Assembly: GCF_024508235.1 (NCBI RefSeq)
Contig: NZ_CP101943.1
Coordinates: 1,178,001 to 1,242,000 of the forward strand
Direction: 5' to 3'
From: Halococcus qingdaonensis
Lineage (GTDB): Archaea; Halobacteriota; Halobacteria; Halobacteriales; Halococcaceae
Length of the DNA stretch: 64,000 nt
Under the pieces are notes generated by a model. It was given only the letters and a program-made list of their open reading frames with translations. It searched no databases and was not told where the DNA came from. The translations under genes were made by a program, and so were the position numbers. Each line of letters begins with the position of its first letter. Positions within the stretch are counted from its first letter, which is position 1. This document shows, piece by piece, positions 59,821-64,000 of this stretch.

Positions 59821-60936
59821 GTGTCCCGTGATTCACTCTCGGAGAACACGACGGCCGACCGCTACGCCGAGAGCGCCTCGGCCCTCGGCGGGCTGCCGGG
59901 CGACCTCCTCCTCGTCGTCGCCTACGCGCTCGTCGGTGGCGGTCTCCTCGTCGTCGGTCTCCCCTCGACGCTGCAGTTCATCGTCGGGATCCCACTCCTG
60001 CTGTTCGTCCCTGGCTACACGGTACTGTCGGCGCTGTTCCCGGGTCGTCCCTCGCGGAACGCGGGCCAGGTGAGCTCGCTATCGGGTATGACGCGGACGT
60101 TTTCCAGTCTGCGGTCGATCCAACAGCGCGGCGTCCGCTGGGGCGAACGGGTGGCGCTCTCGTTCGGGCTCAGCCTGTTCCTCGTGCCGCTGCTCGCGCT
60201 CGTGCTCGATTTCTCCACGCTCCTGTTCGGCACTGACTCGCCCTACCATACGGGACCGATCGTCGCGGTGCTCGTCGGCTTTGCAGTGATCTGTGCCGCC
60301 ATCGGGTTCGTCCGCCGACTCGGGCTGCCGCGCGACGAGCGGTTCGGCGTGCCGGTCGGCTACTGGATCGACGACTTCGTCGGCGGCCTCACCGGCTCGT
60401 CGGTCGACGCACTTCTCAACGTCGTGCTGGTGCTCAGCGTACTCGTCGGCGCTGCGAGCATGACCTACGCGCTCGCGGTGCCACAGGACGGCTCGTCGAC
60501 GACGAACTTCGCCGTCGGCACGCAGGACGGCTCCGGGGAGTTCACGGTCGGCGAGTACCCGCGGAACATGACCGTCGATCAGCCCCAACAGCTCACCGTC
60601 CAGCTCCAGAACCACGAGGGCGGACCGGCGAACTACTCGGTGGTGGCCCAGCTCCAGCGCTACGACGGTGAGGAAGTGCTCACGCGGAACACACTCGAGC
60701 GGTTCTCGACCCAGACCGTCCCGGAGAACCGGACGTGGCAGCGCCAGCACACCGTCACGCCGACCATCGCCGAGAACGACCTGCAGCTCGTCTACCTGCT
60801 CTACCAGGGTGATCCCCCGCAGAACCCCACCGAAGAGAACGCCTATCGGTCGGTTCATCTCTCGGTGAACGTTTCGGGTGGCGGTGGAGCCGGTAGTGGC
60901 GGAACCGGTGCTGGTGGCGGCAACGGGAGCGCCTGA
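59821..60936 (+). CDS. DUF1616-family membrane protein
   Basis: 371 aa from the GTG at 59821; an ATG at 59746 would add an arginine-rich tail atypical of haloarchaea. Residues ~20-60 contain two helices with LPSTLQFIVGIPLLLFVPGY, the typical DUF1616 start, and further helices follow to ~210. The C-terminal part is an extracellular domain with PRNMTVDQPQQLTVQLQNHE, like a CARDB/Ig-type fold. It ends with a Gly/Ser tail. DUF1616 genes often lie in haloarchaeal glycosylation clusters. The next gene starts after one base. Confidence 0.85.
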   Translation: MSRDSLSENTTADRYAESASALGGLPGDLLLVVAYALVGGGLLVVGLPSTLQFIVGIPLLLFVPGYTVLSALFPGRPSRNAGQVSSLSGMTRTFSSLRSIQQRGVRWGERVALSFGLSLFLVPLLALVLDFSTLLFGTDSPYHTGPIVAVLVGFAVICAAIGFVRRLGLPRDERFGVPVGYWIDDFVGGLTGSSVDALLNVVLVLSVLVGAASMTYALAVPQDGSSTTNFAVGTQDGSGEFTVGEYPRNMTVDQPQQLTVQLQNHEGGPANYSVVAQLQRYDGEEVLTRNTLERFSTQTVPENRTWQRQHTVTPTIAENDLQLVYLLYQGDPPQNPTEENAYRSVHLSVNVSGGGGAGSGGTGAGGGNGSA

Positions 60937-60937
60937 C

Positions 60938-61534
60938 GTGTTCCCGTGGGGCCACGTCGCGGTCGGCTATCTCTGCTACTCGCTACTCAGCCATCTCCGC
61001 GGACGCACACCGACCAGCGCGGCGACGATCGCGCTGGTCGTCGGCACGCAGTTCGCCGACCTCGTCGACAAGCCGCTCTCCTGGTCGTTCGACCTCCTGC
61101 CGGCGGGCGTGCTCGCGCACTCGCTCTTTTTCGCACTCCCGTTCTCGGCGCTCGTCCTCGTCGTCGCCCGTCGCCTTTCGTACACACAACTCGCGAGTGC
61201 GTTCGTCGTGGGCTATCTCTCGCATCTCCCGGCCGACGTGCTGCCCTCGCTCGCGACCGGCGACCCATCCTACTGGCCGCTATTCTGGCCCGCGATGGCC
61301 CGCCCGGGCGTCGACGTCTCGGACCCGATCGTCGGCCCCGGGGCCGGTGCGGGACTGCTCGAAAACGCCGCCTACTACATGAGCGACTTCCTGCCGATGC
61401 TGTTCAGTCCCATCGGCGTGGCGTACGTCCTGTTCATGGTCGGCGTCGTCGCCCTCTGGCTTTACGACGGGCGTCCCGGCATCGGGATCATCGGGCGTGC
61501 CCTCGGCCGGGTGACGGGTCGGAGCTCGCACTAA
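60938..61534 (+). CDS. DUF457/YdjM-type membrane protein, second paralog
   Basis: 198 aa from the GTG at 60938 (first residues VFPWGHVAVGYLCY, parallel to MWPWGHLAVGYLVY at 41219). The motifs GTQFADLVDKPLSW, AHSLFF and GYLSHLPADVLPS are shared with the paralog. It starts one base after the DUF1616 stop, so both are cotranscribed. Function unknown. Confidence 0.8.
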   Translation: MFPWGHVAVGYLCYSLLSHLRGRTPTSAATIALVVGTQFADLVDKPLSWSFDLLPAGVLAHSLFFALPFSALVLVVARRLSYTQLASAFVVGYLSHLPADVLPSLATGDPSYWPLFWPAMARPGVDVSDPIVGPGAGAGLLENAAYYMSDFLPMLFSPIGVAYVLFMVGVVALWLYDGRPGIGIIGRALGRVTGRSSH

Positions 61535-61538
61535 GGAT

Positions 61539-61636
61539 TACTGTCGGACAGAACTGATCGGAAAATCGTGAGGCGACCTGTCGCTCGTTGCAGTGGATCT
61601 TCGCAATCTGACGTCACGTACTTCCGTCCGACAGAA
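61539..61636. repeat. palindrome-ended ~98-base element, copy B
   Basis: Same orientation as copy A at 2057. The left end TACTGTCGGACAGA is identical; the right end TCCGTCCGACAGA matches its complement with two changes. The interior aligns with copy A over its length with many substitutions and about two bases of gap. It lies directly after the stop of the DUF457 gene at 61534. Confidence 0.7.
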
Positions 61637-61687
61637 TAGTCAGCGACGGAGATAAGCAACGGCAGAACATTCTCAGCGACGACGCAA

Positions 61688-62692
61688 TCAGCGAAGGTTC
61701 GTATAGGCCGCTCGCGCGAGTCGCATGGCCGGACCGGCGCGCTCGGCCTCGTGATACGTTCTGAGGTCCGGGTCGAACTTCGCCTTGTACTTGTTGAGCC
61801 GGCGTGAGTCCGCACCGACGAGGTCGTACGAGTCGATGTCGCGCTCCATCGCGTCGCGCATGATCCACCAGTCGACGTGGTCGTTGACGGAGATTGCGGC
61901 GTCGTGTTTCGCGCCGCCCTGCCAGCGGTGGATGGTGCCCTCGTCTTCGAGCGTGATCATCCCGCCGGCGAACCGGCCGTCGATCCGACAGACGTACGCA
62001 CGCAGGCAGCCCTCCGGCAGGCGCTCGCGGAGATCCAGGACGAACCCCGGCGTGACGCCGTAGGACTTGTCCTGTGCCTCGTAGCGGCGATAGATCTGGG
62101 TGACGATGCGCCGGATCGCCCGCTCGCCGCCCTCCTCGATGGTGCAGTTCGCGGGCAGCCCGTCGCGAACGTTGCTCCGTGCGTCGCTGCTGAACCGTTT
62201 CAACAGTTCGTCCGCACCGATCGAGAGATCCACAGTATAGGTATGGCCGAGCGACGCCGCCAGTTCGTTCCATTCGAGCGGGCGGAGATCCGTGTACCGA
62301 TAATCGCTGCGGACGTGGGTGTAGCGCGGTCCGACATGCTCGTCGACCCACTCGATGCAGCCGTCGACGAATCGCTGATGACGGCGCTCGCGCTTTCGCT
62401 GTTTCAGCTTTCCCATGTTCAGGAGCGCCGGCCCGAGATACGGAACCAGGAGATCGGGCGGTGGCGAAAAGGCCATCGGCACTCCCAGTCGCTCGACGGC
62501 GAAGATCGGGAAGATCCCCACCGGCTCCTGCCCCTTGAATCCGATCAGGGGGTGCAGATCGGCGTCGGCGTGTGCCGCGAGCGTCGCGAGGCTCCCCCGA
62601 AGATGGAACGGGTTCGACTGCGGCGAGCGCTCTACGTAGCTGTTCCACTTGTCCAGGTCGTCGTCGGTCGCGCTGCGTATCTCGATGCTCAT
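61688..62692 (-). CDS. FemAB/BioF2-like GNAT-fold acyltransferase
   Basis: 334 aa. It matches the FemAB-like 'BioF2-like acetyltransferase' family: an N-terminal GNAT half with WNSYVERSPQSNPFHLRG, a central VDLSIGADELLKRFSSDARS, and a second GNAT half with GMITLEDEGTIHRWQGGAK and WWIMRDAMERDIDSYDLVGA. Relatives add amino acids or acyl groups to peptides and glycans on the cell surface. It overlaps the phosphatase-like gene by four bases. Start ATG at 62692. Confidence 0.85.
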   Translation of the reverse strand: MSIEIRSATDDDLDKWNSYVERSPQSNPFHLRGSLATLAAHADADLHPLIGFKGQEPVGIFPIFAVERLGVPMAFSPPPDLLVPYLGPALLNMGKLKQRKRERRHQRFVDGCIEWVDEHVGPRYTHVRSDYRYTDLRPLEWNELAASLGHTYTVDLSIGADELLKRFSSDARSNVRDGLPANCTIEEGGERAIRRIVTQIYRRYEAQDKSYGVTPGFVLDLRERLPEGCLRAYVCRIDGRFAGGMITLEDEGTIHRWQGGAKHDAAISVNDHVDWWIMRDAMERDIDSYDLVGADSRRLNKYKAKFDPDLRTYHEAERAGPAMRLARAAYTNLR

Positions 62693-64000
62693 TCCATATA
62701 CCCCAGATCCGAGAGTCGGTCCTCGACTGCCTGCTCGTTAGTCGTCTCGCGTGCCTGTCCGTCGTACTCCGGATAGGTCCGCTCGCCGGTCGATTCGACG
62801 ATATCCAGTACTTCGCCGTCCATGTGGTCGCCGCGCGGGAGCCCGAGCGACGCGAGCACGGTCGGCGCGACGTCGAACAGATGTGCGTCCGCGAGCGATC
62901 CGTCGCTATCGATGCCCGCACCCGTCGCGGCGACCATGCCGTCGCGTTTGTGGTTATAGGGCTCGGTCGGCGGGCCGAACGTCTCCCCGCGCAGCTGCGT
63001 CGATAGGAACTGGTCGAAATCACGGGGGACGAGCACGATATCGACCGCGCGATCCGCCTCCGAGCCATGGAAGTAGTCCTCGCGCGGGGCCACGTCGTCG
63101 AACGCCGGCTTTCCGTCGGGCGTTTCGAGAGCGGCAAAGAGATCGATAAGCGTCTCTCGAACCTCCTCGTACTCGTCGGCCGGAACGACGCCGTCGGGTT
63201 CGCGTTCGGCGACGTTGAGCCGAACGCCACACTCGATATGTGAGCGCGCGTACGCCGTCGAAGCGGGGAAATCGACTCTCTCGGTGCCCGCACGGACCAT
63301 CGCCTTGGGGGCGTGAGCGACGACGAACTCGGCGAGACCGAGGCGATCGAGCACGGCTTTGAGCCGCTGACTCGTGATACCCACGCGCGTCAGCCCGCTC
63401 ATCGCCTTTTCGAGCAGCGCGTCGGTGCCACTCTCGCTCCCCTCGTCGTCGAAGAACTGCTCGTCGCGGAGCACGTCCCACGAGGGCATCCCGCCGCCGC
63501 GGGCCGTCTCGACGTAGCCCTCGTCGCGCAGGAGCGAGTTCACGCGCACGTCGTAGCCGCTGTATTTGCCGATGCCGTGGTCGCTGGTGACGATAACGGT
63601 ATCGGGATCGCAGGCATCGAGGATCGCGCCGATCTGTTCGTCGACGGCCTCGTAGACCGCCTGGAGGGCGGCGAAATCGCCGGGACACTCGTGGAAGACG
63701 GTGTCCGTCGTCTGGAACTGAACAAAACCGAACTCCGGTGAGAAACGGTCGGCGAGATAGCGGAAGGCCTCGCCGCGCATCCGCGTCACCGTCCGATACT
63801 CGTCGGTCTTTTCTTCAGTAGTCGCCTCCTCGCCGCCGGTATGGCGCGGATAGACCCGATACGCGCCGAGTTCCTCGCGGACGTCGTCGAGCAGTCCGTC
63901 GGGATGACAGGTCGGCGAATCGGGCGCGACGTAGCCCGGGAGCAGCGCGCCATCGAATTCGTTGGGTGGATGGGTGACGGGCACGTTGACGACGACGGAC
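62689..64000 (-). CDS. alkaline-phosphatase-superfamily phosphodiesterase/transferase, 5' end missing
   Basis: 437 residues are visible; the gene starts beyond the window, since the frame stays open (SVVVNVPVTHPPNEF...) to base 64000. Conserved parts are FVQFQTTDTVFHECP, VIVTSDHGIGKYSGYD with the metal-binding Asp-His, and KRDGMVAATGAGI followed by DVAPTVLASLGLPRGDHMDG. The family includes nucleotide pyrophosphatases and phosphoglycerol or phosphoethanolamine transferases. In haloarchaea it is common in surface glycan clusters. It overlaps the GNAT-like gene by four bases. Confidence 0.88.
   Translation of the reverse strand, partial: SVVVNVPVTHPPNEFDGALLPGYVAPDSPTCHPDGLLDDVREELGAYRVYPRHTGGEEATTEEKTDEYRTVTRMRGEAFRYLADRFSPEFGFVQFQTTDTVFHECPGDFAALQAVYEAVDEQIGAILDACDPDTVIVTSDHGIGKYSGYDVRVNSLLRDEGYVETARGGGMPSWDVLRDEQFFDDEGSESGTDALLEKAMSGLTRVGITSQRLKAVLDRLGLAEFVVAHAPKAMVRAGTERVDFPASTAYARSHIECGVRLNVAEREPDGVVPADEYEEVRETLIDLFAALETPDGKPAFDDVAPREDYFHGSEADRAVDIVLVPRDFDQFLSTQLRGETFGPPTEPYNHKRDGMVAATGAGIDSDGSLADAHLFDVAPTVLASLGLPRGDHMDGEVLDIVESTGERTYPEYDGQARETTNEQAVEDRLSDLGYME

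Noticed and set aside
1-64000. CRISPR array, tRNA, rRNA or prophage
   Set aside because: No regularly spaced repeats, no cloverleaf-like sequence in the gene-free stretches, and no phage structural or integrase genes were recognised.

Overview
The window is a piece of a haloarchaeal chromosome. The DNA is GC-rich, the proteins are strongly acidic, most starts look leaderless with a TATA-like element about 25-30 bases upstream, Tat-type lipoproteins dominate secretion, and archaeal or haloarchaeal markers are present: ribosomal protein L15e, the rod-determining factor family RdfA, short haloarchaeal zinc-ribbon proteins and a PGF-CTERM-like surface protein. The genus cannot be fixed from the sequence; Halococcus is only a guess. 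No rRNA, tRNA, CRISPR array or complete insertion sequence was seen.

Layout. 0-9.5 kb is housekeeping: the tail of an eIF-2B-like gene, mutY, rpl15e, a DsbA-like thioredoxin-fold protein, a pentapeptide-repeat potassium channel, a DedA protein, mutS, an IS630-like helix-turn-helix protein and an RdfA-type protein. 10-13 kb holds a permease-amidohydrolase pair. 13.2-30.3 kb is a large acyl-CoA catabolic block: two alpha/beta acyl-CoA dehydrogenase pairs, an acyl-CoA synthetase, a crotonase, a true beta-ketothiolase, an SDR, a three-gene Ltp2-like aldolase / MaoC hydratase / DUF35 unit, an MBL-fold hydrolase, an IclR regulator and the electron-transfer flavoprotein etfBA. It resembles the actinobacterial steroid side-chain (igr) locus in gene content. 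31-41 kb has stress proteins, a TetR regulator, a complete sugar ABC transporter operon with a Gfo/Idh/MocA dehydrogenase, and a dgcN-dgcA pair for D-glutamate. 41-45.7 kb holds small membrane, surface and haloarchaea-specific genes. 45.6-49.3 kb has a second DUF35-thiolase pair, which lacks the thiolase cysteine, next to propionyl-CoA-type carboxylase subunits pccX and pccB.

49.4-58.1 kb is the most striking region. Four near-identical palindromes of the form TTTAGGC-n3-CCTAAA sit on the promoters of a GT75-like glycosyltransferase, a Tat cupredoxin lipoprotein, a ferric-iron ABC transporter operon and a dolichyl-phosphate-type glycosyltransferase. They look like DtxR/IdeR-family boxes. This suggests one metal-controlled regulon that joins iron uptake to surface glycosylation. 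A GT-C-type membrane protein is translationally coupled to the transporter ATPase. 58-64 kb carries a surface protein, a small winged-helix regulator, a DUF1616 and a DUF457 membrane protein, a FemAB/GNAT-like transferase and an alkaline-phosphatase-superfamily protein that runs off the window.

Two diverged copies of a ~98-base element with terminal inverted repeats lie near the two ends of the window (about 2.06 and 61.54 kb) and look like non-autonomous mobile elements. Three AT-richer gene-free stretches (9544-10033, 22026-22812, 30310-31026) hold only short palindromes that I could not assign.
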